Assembly (NCBI GenBank): GCA_016744065.1
Contig: JADGFA010000024.1
Coordinates: 1 to 60,032 of the forward strand
Length of the DNA: 60,032 nt
DNA from: Gammaproteobacteria bacterium
Lineage (GTDB): Bacteria > Pseudomonadota > Gammaproteobacteria > SZUA-229
Direction of reading: 5' to 3'
The position numbers and the translations under genes are program-made. Numbering within the stretch: position 1 is the first letter of the stretch; every line of letters starts with the position of its first letter. The notes below the pieces were generated by a model. The model was not told the origin of the DNA and ran no database searches. It worked only from the letters and a program-made list of their open reading frames with translations. Shown here piece after piece: positions 36,490 through 44,990 of this stretch.

Positions 36490-36684
36490 TTACCTGGAAT
36501 CTTCCTGACGCTGGCGTTCCTGCTGGCGATACTTCATTTTTAATTCTTTAATAATACTTTTTTTAGTAAATACGGGACTGATTAAAACCCAGCCCAGTAA
36601 TACCAAAGCCAGACCATATGAGGACCATACATATACGGCATAACCCCCCATATGAAAAAATTCACTTGGACTCATTTTCAACAA
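36490..36684 (-). CDS. ccmD: CcmD, small CcmABC accessory protein
   Basis: 64 aa single-pass membrane protein (helix about 18-38) with a basic coiled tail (KMKYRQQERQRQED), typical of CcmD, which releases holo-CcmE from CcmABC. It overlaps the ccmC end by 23 bp if the first ATG is used; the fourth codon is an alternative start (ATG, MSPSEFFHMGGYAVYVW). Confidence 0.9.
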   Translation of the reverse strand: MLKMSPSEFFHMGGYAVYVWSSYGLALVLLGWVLISPVFTKKSIIKELKMKYRQQERQRQEDSR

Positions 36685-37411
36685 CCTCCTTCACCCAACG
36701 CGTATTTTGTTCACGACGCAAAATCTCGCCCCGGGCACGCATCAACACTGAAGCGGCATAATAAAGTTTAAATGATGTCGCCATAACTAACAGAGGAATT
36801 AACATGGAGATATGCATTGATGGTTTATCAAATTTGCCCACCGTTGCACCCTGATGCAAGGTACTCCACCACTCTACTGAATAATGAATAATCGGTATAT
36901 TTACCACACCCACTATTAACAGAACGGCACCGGCACGCGCTGCATTACGTGGGTCTTCAATTGCGGCCTGTAATGCAATAAAACCTAAATAGAGAAACAG
37001 CAATATTAATTCAGATGTTAACCGGGCATCCCATACCCAATAGGTTCCCCACATGGGTTTACCCCAGAGCGAGCCGGTAACCAGTGCAAGGAATGTAAAC
37101 GCTGCACCAATCGGCGCACTCACACTGGCCATTAAATCTGCGGTTTTAATGCGCCAGATTAATCCAACACTGGCAGAGATCGCCATAACCATATAAATAA
37201 ACATCGACATCCAGGCTGCCGGCACATGTATGTACATAATGCGATAGCTTTCACCCTGTTGGTAATCTGGCGGTGCGACAAACAGCCCATAATATAAACC
37301 GGCAAACAGGGTGATCAAAAAGCTCCACATAAACCAGGGAATCATTTTTCCTGACATGGTGTAAAAGTTTTTCGGCGACGAAAATTTATGGACAATTGCG
37401 GGTAATTTCAT
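36662..37411 (-). CDS. ccmC: Heme exporter subunit CcmC
   Basis: 249 aa six-helix membrane protein with the WWD-type motif (WGKPMWGTYWVWDARLTSEL) and flanking His residues (YIHVPAAWMS, IHYSVEWWSTLHQG). It presents heme to CcmE. Separated from ccmB by 121 bp. Confidence 0.97.
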   Translation of the reverse strand: MKLPAIVHKFSSPKNFYTMSGKMIPWFMWSFLITLFAGLYYGLFVAPPDYQQGESYRIMYIHVPAAWMSMFIYMVMAISASVGLIWRIKTADLMASVSAPIGAAFTFLALVTGSLWGKPMWGTYWVWDARLTSELILLFLYLGFIALQAAIEDPRNAARAGAVLLIVGVVNIPIIHYSVEWWSTLHQGATVGKFDKPSMHISMLIPLLVMATSFKLYYAASVLMRARGEILRREQNTRWVKEVVENESK

Positions 37412-37532
37412 AATTCTGTATATGTATTCGCTAATATATGAGCATTTTTATCACTGCTTAACATTGATAAAACACAATTAGTTAAAATCTAATAACTCCA
37501 TACGGGTATTTTGCATCTCTGCACCTGATACC

Positions 37533-38228
37533 TTATTCAACACTAATTTTCAAAGAGGTCGCCGCAGCCAGAGGCGCCAGAGTGATTGATAACACCAACA
37601 AAGCACCTAAAAAATACAGCTGACCATTAATATCCAGCCCCGCCATACTTGCATCCACTGCACTGGCGGAAAATATCAAAACCGGAATATACAGGGGAAG
37701 CACTAATAAAGACAACAACATACCGCCTCGGTTCAACCCTAATGTTAATGCCATGCCAATTGCACCCACCAGACTCAGGACAGGTGTACCTAATAACAGA
37801 GTAAGCATTAATGCTGCAATACCATCCCAGGGTAAAAACATAAAAAGCCCTAGCAAAGGGGCCATTAATATAATCGGCACACCTGTCACCAGCCAGTGAC
37901 TGATGATTTTAGCCAGTACTAGCACCGCATTAGAATGGGGACTGAGCATCATTTGCTCTAAAGTACCATCCTCATAATCGGACTTAAACAGGGTATCCAG
38001 TGAGAGCATGGCCGCCAGTAACGCAGCCACCCAGATTACTCCTGGGGCCATTGTCTGCAACAATTGTTTTTCCGGCGACACACCCAGTGGAAACAGGGTG
38101 ACGACAATGACAAAAAACAATAGCGGGTTCAATAGCTCATTTCGATGCCGGTATGACAACATCAGATCACGTTTTATCAGGGCTATAAATGCGCCCATTG
38201 TTGATGATATTTGTTCTGGTGCACTCAT
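37533..38228 (-). CDS. ccmB: Heme exporter subunit CcmB
   Basis: 231 aa membrane subunit of the CcmAB ABC transporter, six hydrophobic segments. Family landmarks are LFKSDYEDGTLEQMMLSP and LGTPVLSLVGAIGMALTLGL. Overlaps ccmA by 4 bp. Confidence 0.96.
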   Translation of the reverse strand: MSAPEQISSTMGAFIALIKRDLMLSYRHRNELLNPLLFFVIVVTLFPLGVSPEKQLLQTMAPGVIWVAALLAAMLSLDTLFKSDYEDGTLEQMMLSPHSNAVLVLAKIISHWLVTGVPIILMAPLLGLFMFLPWDGIAALMLTLLLGTPVLSLVGAIGMALTLGLNRGGMLLSLLVLPLYIPVLIFSASAVDASMAGLDINGQLYFLGALLVLSITLAPLAAATSLKISVE

Positions 38229-38878
38229 TCGAGCCGCTCCAGCCGTGTTTTTGGCAATACCAGCCTGTGCTGCTCACCTGCCTGCAGAGTAATTGGTTGA
38301 TGCGAGGTAATAACCAGCATGCCACCATTATCGATATGCTGGGTAAATAATTTTTCAAGCATAGCCACTGCATTTACATCCAGCGAGGTGTACGGCTCAT
38401 CCAGTATCCAGCATTTAGCGCGGGTCAGAAAAAGCTGCGCCAGTGCAACTCTGCGTTTTTGCCCAGCGGATAATTGCGCACAGGGTATTTCCTCAAAACC
38501 ATACAGGCCCACCTGATACAGCGCTTCTTCAATACCATTCTCTGATTTACTGCCATGCAATGATTTCGCCATACACAGATTTTCAATGGCTGTTAGCTCG
38601 AATTTAATCGCTGCACGGTGACCTAAAAAAAGTAAATTCTGAAAATAGTCAGACTCGCTATGATGTATTTTACGCCCCTGCCAAAGCACCTCACCTTCAA
38701 GAGGTTGAGCTAAACCCGCCATAATGCGTAATAAACTGGTCTTACCGCTGCCATTTTTACCTTCTACGCGTAGCGCCTGTCCCGGACATAGCCTGAAATC
38801 AAGACCTGTAAACAGATCACGATAACCTCGGGTACAACTAATAGATTTAAGGTGTAAACCGGCGGCAGCGTCGGTCAT
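38225..38878 (-). CDS. ccmA: Heme exporter ATP-binding subunit CcmA
   Basis: 217 aa ABC ATPase: Walker A GKNGSGKTSLLR, signature QLSAGQKRRVALAQ, Walker B CWILDEPYTSLD. It powers release of holo-CcmE. First gene of the nine-gene ccmA-I operon. The order matches the classical gammaproteobacterial System I. Confidence 0.97.
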   Translation of the reverse strand: MTDAAAGLHLKSISCTRGYRDLFTGLDFRLCPGQALRVEGKNGSGKTSLLRIMAGLAQPLEGEVLWQGRKIHHSESDYFQNLLFLGHRAAIKFELTAIENLCMAKSLHGSKSENGIEEALYQVGLYGFEEIPCAQLSAGQKRRVALAQLFLTRAKCWILDEPYTSLDVNAVAMLEKLFTQHIDNGGMLVITSHQPITLQAGEQHRLVLPKTRLERLE

Positions 38879-39184
38879 GAATGGATTTCCTGATGTAATT
38901 CTAACTAATATAAATAACTCAGCAATTTTACAGGGAAATCACATGAATAAACAGACATGAATCAACCCAGATAGCGCTATCCTGATTTACATAATATGCC
39001 AATCTGGCCTGAAAGAGCTTATAACGCTTATTAACGTGCACCAAACTTTCTCCTTTCTTTACCCGCCATACTGTGAAGCTAAAGGTGATTTATCTCTAAT
39101 ATTTTAAAAAATTACTATTTATAGATTTTTTTTCTTCTTATGAATCCTTATAATTAAATAAATCTTGATAAAAATTGTACCTAT
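38879..39184. other. Divergent promoter region
   Basis: About 305 bp between ccmA (leftward) and the TPR/beta-barrel gene (rightward). AT-rich in its right half, with no obvious operator or FNR box. Nothing else seen. Confidence 0.5.
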
Positions 39185-40513
39185 ATGACTAAATACACGG
39201 CTCCACTACTCGCTTTACTCATACTCCTGCCCCAGTCAATACTTGCTGAATCCACGGCTTTTGATGTTAAACACCTGCAATCTCTGTTTGAAAATTACAA
39301 GCGAAACCAGTCTTATGAATATGCAAAGCAGTACCGTGATGAAATGGAAGGCGACCCTTATTTCGATTATATTTTTGGTGTTTCAGCCATTGACACGGGG
39401 CATGCAAGTGAAGGCACTTTTGCCCTGGAACGTGTACTACTCATATTCCCCGAAGATCAGGTAGCACGCTTAGAGCTGGCCCGCGGATACTTTAATTTAC
39501 AGGAATACTCACTCTCAAGAGCATCATTTGAAACTGTACTTCAAAATAACCCGCCACCACAGGTTAAAAACACGGCACAGGCTTATCTGGATAAAATTCG
39601 TGTAAGCGAGTCACGTTATCGCGCTACCCACAGCGGTTTTTTAGAATTCAACCTGGGTAATGATGACAATACTAATGCGGGCATTGATGAAGATTCCATA
39701 CTTGCATCTTCCCCCTTTCTTGGCCCAGACAATTTCGGCCAAGATGATACTTACACCTCATTATCAGGTGCCTGGACCTATGCTCACCCCGTTAGCCCTG
39801 GCTGGTTACTCGAATCCACATTGTCTGGCCTCTTCCGTAAAAACCAGGAACTGGATCAGTTTGATACCACCACAGGCACATTGCAGTTAGGCGTTACTCA
39901 TATACAGGCATCTAGCAAGTACAAGGCTGAGTTAATTACCCAGCAATTCCAGTTAGACGGTGATGAGTACCGTTCTCTTAACGGTTTAAATTTAAACTGG
40001 CAATACACACTTTCAGAACAGTCCAGCTTTAATACCTTATTACAGTATGCCCAACTGGACTACCCGGATATAAGCGTAAAAAACTCTAATCTGGTTACCC
40101 TGGGAATGAATTACACCCATGCTTTTGCCACTTATCTACAACCCGTGTTATTCACCACACTAAGCCTGGGCGCTGAACAGGCTGAAGAAGGGACTAACCC
40201 CGTTGCCTTATATGAAGCTGAACGTGATATTTACAGTATACGCTTTGGTGTTATCCTGAGTTTTACCAATACTCTGGCACTACAGTCGGCTATTGGCACG
40301 CAAAACAGTGCCTATGCTGGTGTTTCTTCTTTATCATTAGACAATACCAAACGTGAAGATGATTACAACACAGCAGACCTGAACCTAATCTGGGCCTTTG
40401 CCCGCAAATGGCGATTGGATACCCGGTATTCCTACACCAAAAACAGCTCAACTGATGACCTGAGAAACTATGAACGTAATATAATTAATATGGCGATTAA
40501 TTACACATTTTAA
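39185..40513 (+). CDS. TPR plus beta-barrel outer membrane protein (Slam-like layout)
   Basis: 442 aa. Signal peptide (1-21), TPR-like helices about 30-140 (FALERVLLIFPEDQVARLEL, FNLQEYSLSRASFETVL), then a beta-barrel of alternating aromatic strands from about 150 to the terminal MAINYTF. This TPR-then-barrel plan is that of surface lipoprotein assembly modifiers and related DUF560 proteins, so a role in exposing or exporting a surface protein is possible. The adjacent LysM-FecR gene is in the same direction about 155 bp downstream and may be functionally linked. Confidence 0.75.
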   Translation: MTKYTAPLLALLILLPQSILAESTAFDVKHLQSLFENYKRNQSYEYAKQYRDEMEGDPYFDYIFGVSAIDTGHASEGTFALERVLLIFPEDQVARLELARGYFNLQEYSLSRASFETVLQNNPPPQVKNTAQAYLDKIRVSESRYRATHSGFLEFNLGNDDNTNAGIDEDSILASSPFLGPDNFGQDDTYTSLSGAWTYAHPVSPGWLLESTLSGLFRKNQELDQFDTTTGTLQLGVTHIQASSKYKAELITQQFQLDGDEYRSLNGLNLNWQYTLSEQSSFNTLLQYAQLDYPDISVKNSNLVTLGMNYTHAFATYLQPVLFTTLSLGAEQAEEGTNPVALYEAERDIYSIRFGVILSFTNTLALQSAIGTQNSAYAGVSSLSLDNTKREDDYNTADLNLIWAFARKWRLDTRYSYTKNSSTDDLRNYERNIINMAINYTF

Positions 40514-40536
40514 AATAACAACGGCGCAAGCCACAT

Positions 40537-40628
40537 TGTCATCCTGAACGTAACCGAAGGCTCTAATGCCCGGCTCTGCACTGATGTTTTATAACACCAG
40601 ACCCATCACTGATGTTCAGGATAACAGG
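40537..40628. repeat. REP-like inverted repeat
   Basis: Arms TGTCATCCTGAAC (40537-40549) and GTTCAGGATAACA (40614-40626) pair at 12 of 13 positions. Related sequence recurs at 13455-13550. It sits in the spacer after the beta-barrel gene and may fold in RNA as a terminator or stabiliser. Confidence 0.6.
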
Positions 40629-40668
40629 CAATAAAAACAGGGTAGATAGATTAATATCTGGAGATATT

Positions 40669-42657
40669 ATGCATAAGACAAATAATACAAAACACTTAAT
40701 CATTCTGTTGTTTATCAGCAGTCTGATGACTACCAAGTTATCTGCTGATGTTTTAAACGGCACTCACTGGGTTATTAAACCAGGTGACTCTCTTTATAAA
40801 ATAGCACGCAATGTTTTCCCAAAAAGCACAAAACAACAGGCCAGATTACGCAAAGAGCTGGTCAGCTTAAATCCAGTGGTTTTTAAAAACGGTACCAGTA
40901 ATATTTCAGTTGGTGACAAATTACAGTTACCTGATTTTGCAATCCAGCAAAAAAATTCAATCCCCGTAATCGCAGCTAAAACGCCACAGCCTGTTGTAGA
41001 AACAAAACCTGTCATACCTGAAGCTAGCCCACCAGTAACAGCAGATCCAGTACCCCAACCACATACTGAAACAGCTCCATTAGCAACGACAGATCCAGAA
41101 GATGTCATTGGCAGAGTCGTTATTAATGTAGGCTCTTTATCCGCACAGAACAGGGGAGCAACACGGCAGCTAAACCGACGCTCATCCATTTATCGCGGTG
41201 ATACTATTTCTACAGGGGGTCGTGGTCTTACACAAATTCGTTTAAAAGATGGTGCGCTGCTTTCACTACGCCCACACACAGAAATTAAAATTGCCGAGTA
41301 CCGTTATAACGGTCAACAAGATGGCAGCGAACTAAGCACTCTGGAGTTATTAAGGGGCGGCTTCCGTACTATCACGGGGGCTATTGGCCATAGAAACAAG
41401 CAAAATTATAAGGTTAGAACCAGTGTTGCCACAATTGGTATTCGTGGCACCCACTATTCACTGGTTTTATGTCAGCAATCAAGCTGTAACGATGATGGAG
41501 CCAATGAAGTAGAAGACGGCTTATATGGTGGTGTTGCAGATGGCAGTATTGTCATTGAAAACCAGAGCGGCATACACCGCTTTAATAATGATCAGTTTTT
41601 TAAATTAACCTCAGCCACTAGCATGCCAGTAGAGTTTTTATTACCCCCCGCTATTTTAAAACATGGTGCAGCCAAACTTTCGGATACTGATAAAAAGGAA
41701 CAACAGAAAAACAAACAAGGTGTTAGCCAGCAGGTTAAGTCCATTCCCAGACGTACGGCGGTCATACTCGAAGCCAATCAGCCCAATTTTTCCAGGCGTC
41801 CCAAGATTCCTGTCAGAGATTCAAACACCCCTGCCGTATCAGAGTTTCAACCAGATCAGGCACCGAATGGCTCAGGCATGTTAATTGGCTTTCAACACAT
41901 TGAAGACAATGCCACTACAGGTGCACAGGAGCTTTCTGGCACAGCGACTTCTATAATCATTACACCTAACAATAATAATCAGATATTTTTAGGCCCAAAC
42001 AGGACGCCTATCGCTGGCAGAGAACTTTCTGTTGATCAACAAACCGGGGCCCTGACCCAGCATGAGTTCTTAATGGCAACGCCCAGTGGCACACTGGCAA
42101 CCCTTGTTCCATCCAGTGTAGGCGGTAATGCAACACTGGGTGTAAACTGGGGACGCTGGAATGGTGATTTTATTGTAACTGAAGATGGTAAATCCTTTAT
42201 CACTAAAAATGATTTTCACTATATTTATAGCGAAAACCTGACATCGCCATCTCAACTGGCAACTCTTGGGGGGCTGGGTCGCTCAGTCAATTACAGTCTG
42301 GCAGATGGCACACTTCCCACTGATAATCTGGGTAATGTTGCCTTGAGCGCCCCATCCATTTATATGGATGTCGATTTTATTAACCAGCGAGTAACCAGTT
42401 ATGATGTGTTCGCAACGGTTAATGGGCATTCATATGAAGCATCGGCCAATAATATTGCTTTCCAGGATTTAAATAGTGGATTTAACATACGGGGTACTTC
42501 TGAAGTGAGTTGCCTGTCCGGGTCATGCACAGGTGAAGCCAGCGTATTATTTGTTGGCCCTCAGGCCCAGGGAGCGTTAACCTCCTATCACATTAATGAA
42601 CCCGATGGCTCAAAAGGCATTACAGGCACCGGTTTATTAATTAACTATACGCAATAA
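40669..42657 (+). CDS. LysM and FecR domain surface/periplasmic protein
   Basis: 662 aa from the ATG at 40669, chosen over an upstream frame extension because GGAG precedes it and a signal peptide starts there (LIILLFISSLMTTKLSA). A LysM peptidoglycan-binding module (HWVIKPGDSLYKIARNVFP, ending VGDKLQLPD) is followed by a Pro/Thr/Val-rich linker. A FecR-type domain comes next (YRGDTISTGGRGLTQIRLKD, then VATIGIRGTHYSL with a two-Cys loop CQQSSC). The C-terminal half is a Gly/Ser/Asn-rich beta region without named family. Probably cell-wall-anchored and exported. Confidence 0.85.
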   Translation: MHKTNNTKHLIILLFISSLMTTKLSADVLNGTHWVIKPGDSLYKIARNVFPKSTKQQARLRKELVSLNPVVFKNGTSNISVGDKLQLPDFAIQQKNSIPVIAAKTPQPVVETKPVIPEASPPVTADPVPQPHTETAPLATTDPEDVIGRVVINVGSLSAQNRGATRQLNRRSSIYRGDTISTGGRGLTQIRLKDGALLSLRPHTEIKIAEYRYNGQQDGSELSTLELLRGGFRTITGAIGHRNKQNYKVRTSVATIGIRGTHYSLVLCQQSSCNDDGANEVEDGLYGGVADGSIVIENQSGIHRFNNDQFFKLTSATSMPVEFLLPPAILKHGAAKLSDTDKKEQQKNKQGVSQQVKSIPRRTAVILEANQPNFSRRPKIPVRDSNTPAVSEFQPDQAPNGSGMLIGFQHIEDNATTGAQELSGTATSIIITPNNNNQIFLGPNRTPIAGRELSVDQQTGALTQHEFLMATPSGTLATLVPSSVGGNATLGVNWGRWNGDFIVTEDGKSFITKNDFHYIYSENLTSPSQLATLGGLGRSVNYSLADGTLPTDNLGNVALSAPSIYMDVDFINQRVTSYDVFATVNGHSYEASANNIAFQDLNSGFNIRGTSEVSCLSGSCTGEASVLFVGPQAQGALTSYHINEPDGSKGITGTGLLINYTQ

Positions 42658-43019
42658 ATCGATTTATTATCGGTATAGCTATATAAAATCAGTCGTATTT
42701 CGTGGGTGCTTCAAGCATGCTTTGCACCCCTGCTCCTGAGCCCACAAAAGATATATAGCTATACTGATTAACGTCAGGTAAATCAAAAAATACCGTTAAA
42801 ATTCAGTCATTATTCCCAGATACGGGAATACACGGTCCCATTCAATTTTATTATATAGTCTCTTTCTAATATAACCCTGGCTAGGGGCTACATAAATAAG
42901 CTTAATTTGTGCCCTTCCCCCGCTTGAGTCACACTCTTTTTCAAAAATTAATATGGTAATTAGAGGTTTTCTATAAACATCTAAAAATAATGACAGAATA
43001 ATATGATGAGGAAAAACGA
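42658..43019. other. Spacer before pfp
   Basis: About 360 bp. Contains the 13-bp inverted repeat at 42673-42764 listed separately. pfp has a GAGGAAAAACGA purine-rich ribosome binding region just before its ATG. Nothing else seen. Confidence 0.5.
42673..42764. repeat. Long inverted repeat with nested hairpin
   Basis: Perfect 13-bp arms GTATAGCTATATA (42673-42685) and TATATAGCTATAC (42752-42764) enclose a 66-bp centre holding a second pairing (GTGGG with CCCAC). Could terminate the FecR gene transcript or be a small palindromic insertion. Confidence 0.55.
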
Positions 43020-44276
43020 ATGAGCGCTAAAAATGCATTTTACGCACAATCAGGTGGCGTAACCGCAGTTATCAATGCTTCTGCCTGCGGCGTTATTGAA
43101 ACAGCACGAAAACATTCAGATAAAATAGCTAATGTGTATGCCGGCCGTAACGGTATTATTGGCGCACTGGAAGAAGATTTAATTGATACCAATCTTGAGT
43201 CTGCAGACGATATTGCTGCACTGAAAAAAACACCATCTGGTGGTTTTGGTTCCTGTCGCTTCAAACTAAAAAGCCTTGAAGACAACAAAGTTGAATACGA
43301 GCGTTTAATCGAAGTATTTAAAGCTCACAACATCGGTTACTTCTTTTACAACGGTGGCGGCGACTCTGCCGACACATGCTATAAAGTATCTCAGTTATCT
43401 GAAAAAATGGGCTACCCGGTTCAGGCTATCCATGTCCCTAAAACGGTTGATAACGATTTACCCATCACTGACAACTGCCCTGGCTTCGGTTCAGTTGCCA
43501 AATACATTGCGGTTTCTGCATTAGAAGCCTCTTTCGATGTTCGCTCAATGGCAAAAACATCTACCAAAATTTTTGTACTGGAAGTAATGGGTCGTCATGC
43601 TGGCTGGATTGCAGCGGCTGGCGGTTTAATTGAAGACGAAGGCATTCCGGTTGTTATTCTGTTCCCTGAAATAGAATTTAACCAGGATAAATTCATGGCC
43701 CAGGTTGATGCTAAAGTTAAAGAGCATGGTTTCTGCACCATCGTCGTTTCTGAAGGCATCCACTATCCGGACGGTAAGTTTCTTGCGGAACAGGGTACAC
43801 GTGATAATTTTGGTCACGCTCAACTAGGTGGCGCAGCGCCAGTTGTTGCTAACATGATTAAAGACGCACTGGGTTATAAATTCCACTGGGCAGTTGCCGA
43901 TTACCTGCAACGCGCAGCACGTCATCTGGCATCAGAATCAGATGTTGAACAGGCATATGCACTGGGTGAAAAAGCAGTCGAGTTTGCAATAGCAGGCGAA
44001 AACTCAATTATGCCAACTGTTGATCGTATTTCTAATGATCCATATAAGTGGACAATTGGTAAAGCGAATTTAGCCGACGTTGCTAACGTTGAGAAAATGA
44101 TGCCTATGGAATACATCACTGATGACGGCTTCGGCATTACTCAGGCCTGTAAAGATTACCTGACACCGTTAATTAAGGGCGAGGCTTATCCCGCCTACAA
44201 AGCAAACGGCTTACCTGATTATGTGACACTGAAGTTACAGTCAGTTGAAAAGAAACTCGAAATATTCGAAGTTTAA
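43020..44276 (+). CDS. pfp: Pyrophosphate-dependent 6-phosphofructokinase
   Basis: 418 aa cytoplasmic enzyme interconverting fructose 6-phosphate and fructose 1,6-bisphosphate with PPi. The catalytic region reads PKTVDNDLPITDNCPGFGS; its Lys and the Asp of YNGGGDSADT replace the residues that fit ATP in ATP-PFK. The MGRHAGWIAA motif is present. In chemoautotrophic and methanotrophic gammaproteobacteria this enzyme also works in the Calvin cycle, sedoheptulose-bisphosphate and gluconeogenesis, saving ATP and making PPi. The nearby H+-PPase could capture that energy. Confidence 0.95.
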   Translation: MSAKNAFYAQSGGVTAVINASACGVIETARKHSDKIANVYAGRNGIIGALEEDLIDTNLESADDIAALKKTPSGGFGSCRFKLKSLEDNKVEYERLIEVFKAHNIGYFFYNGGGDSADTCYKVSQLSEKMGYPVQAIHVPKTVDNDLPITDNCPGFGSVAKYIAVSALEASFDVRSMAKTSTKIFVLEVMGRHAGWIAAAGGLIEDEGIPVVILFPEIEFNQDKFMAQVDAKVKEHGFCTIVVSEGIHYPDGKFLAEQGTRDNFGHAQLGGAAPVVANMIKDALGYKFHWAVADYLQRAARHLASESDVEQAYALGEKAVEFAIAGENSIMPTVDRISNDPYKWTIGKANLADVANVEKMMPMEYITDDGFGITQACKDYLTPLIKGEAYPAYKANGLPDYVTLKLQSVEKKLEIFEV

Positions 44277-44282
44277 AAAACA

Positions 44283-44317
44283 AACCGGAGCGGGTGAAAA
44301 CCTCCTCCGGTTTTTTT
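44283..44317 (+). terminator. Rho-independent terminator of pfp
   Basis: AACCGGAG (44283-44290) pairs with CTCCGGTT (44305-44312), followed by a run of T, 6 bp after the pfp stop. It separates pfp from hppA. Confidence 0.9.
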
Positions 44318-44433
44318 ATGTTCAGGCCCCATGAGTATGTTAAAAATACAGATGTAGTTTTTAATACATATATATTTTTTCCATAAAAGCATAGAGAATA
44401 CAGCGATTTTATTTCTAAAACGTCTCTCTGTGA

Positions 44434-44559
44434 ATGACATATCTCTACAACGACAACTTAAAAATAGCGTTAGAAAAAACACGAGAAATAACCGCCAGTC
44501 ATGTAGCCATTACTGACGATTGCAACCAGACATCAACAAAAATTATTCTCGAGGAATGA
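44434..44559 (+). CDS. Possible small protein, doubtful
   Basis: 41-codon frame (MTYLYNDNLKIALEKTREIT...) with helical, charged composition. No convincing ribosome binding site and no recognised family. Listed only because it lies in an otherwise long gene-free leader. Confidence 0.2.
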   Translation: MTYLYNDNLKIALEKTREITASHVAITDDCNQTSTKIILEE

Positions 44560-44781
44560 AGAAACAATAAAGGATAGACAGTCGTTGATGGATTAATTAA
44601 TTCAGCCTGAAACAACTCTATTTTTTATAGCGGATAAAAAATAAACAAAATGTAAAAATAATTTCATCTTTTTTTGATAACTTAACAAAGGAAGTGATAG
44701 TCACCAGAAAAACAAACATATATATTTTTTTTGCACACATAAATAAAACTCTTTACAAATTGAAACAGCATTGACCTGAAA

Positions 44782-44795
44782 TTGATTAAAATCAA
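44782..44795. promoter_or_regulatory. FNR/ANR-type box upstream of hppA
   Basis: TTGATTAAAATCAA is a perfect TTGAT-N4-ATCAA site about 196 bp before the hppA start. Predicts oxygen-dependent control of the pyrophosphatase; AT-richness raises the chance-match risk somewhat. Confidence 0.6.
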
Positions 44796-44990
44796 TATTA
44801 CAAATGGACTCTAAAGACTATAGTCAGGCATCCGATTTCAACTGAGTAGTAATTGCTAAATTTAGAATGAAATGACGAACTTGGCACTACATACTCAACA
44901 TACGAATAACTACTTTCGATGAGCCAGATCTACATTACATTGATGATCAGACTCAAATAATTTTAACAATAAAAACGGGGAGTCTGACCT

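Larger units (their letters stand above)
44318..44990. other. Long leader/promoter region of hppA
   Basis: About 670 bp, AT-rich, with the FNR box at 44782-44795 and a doubtful 41-codon frame at 44434-44559. hppA has a clear ribosome binding site (GGGGAG about 10 bp before the ATG). Confidence 0.5.

Noticed and set aside
44273..44482. Minus-strand 69-codon frame overlapping the pfp terminator
   Set aside because: It is antisense across a clear terminator hairpin and has a low-complexity basic sequence.
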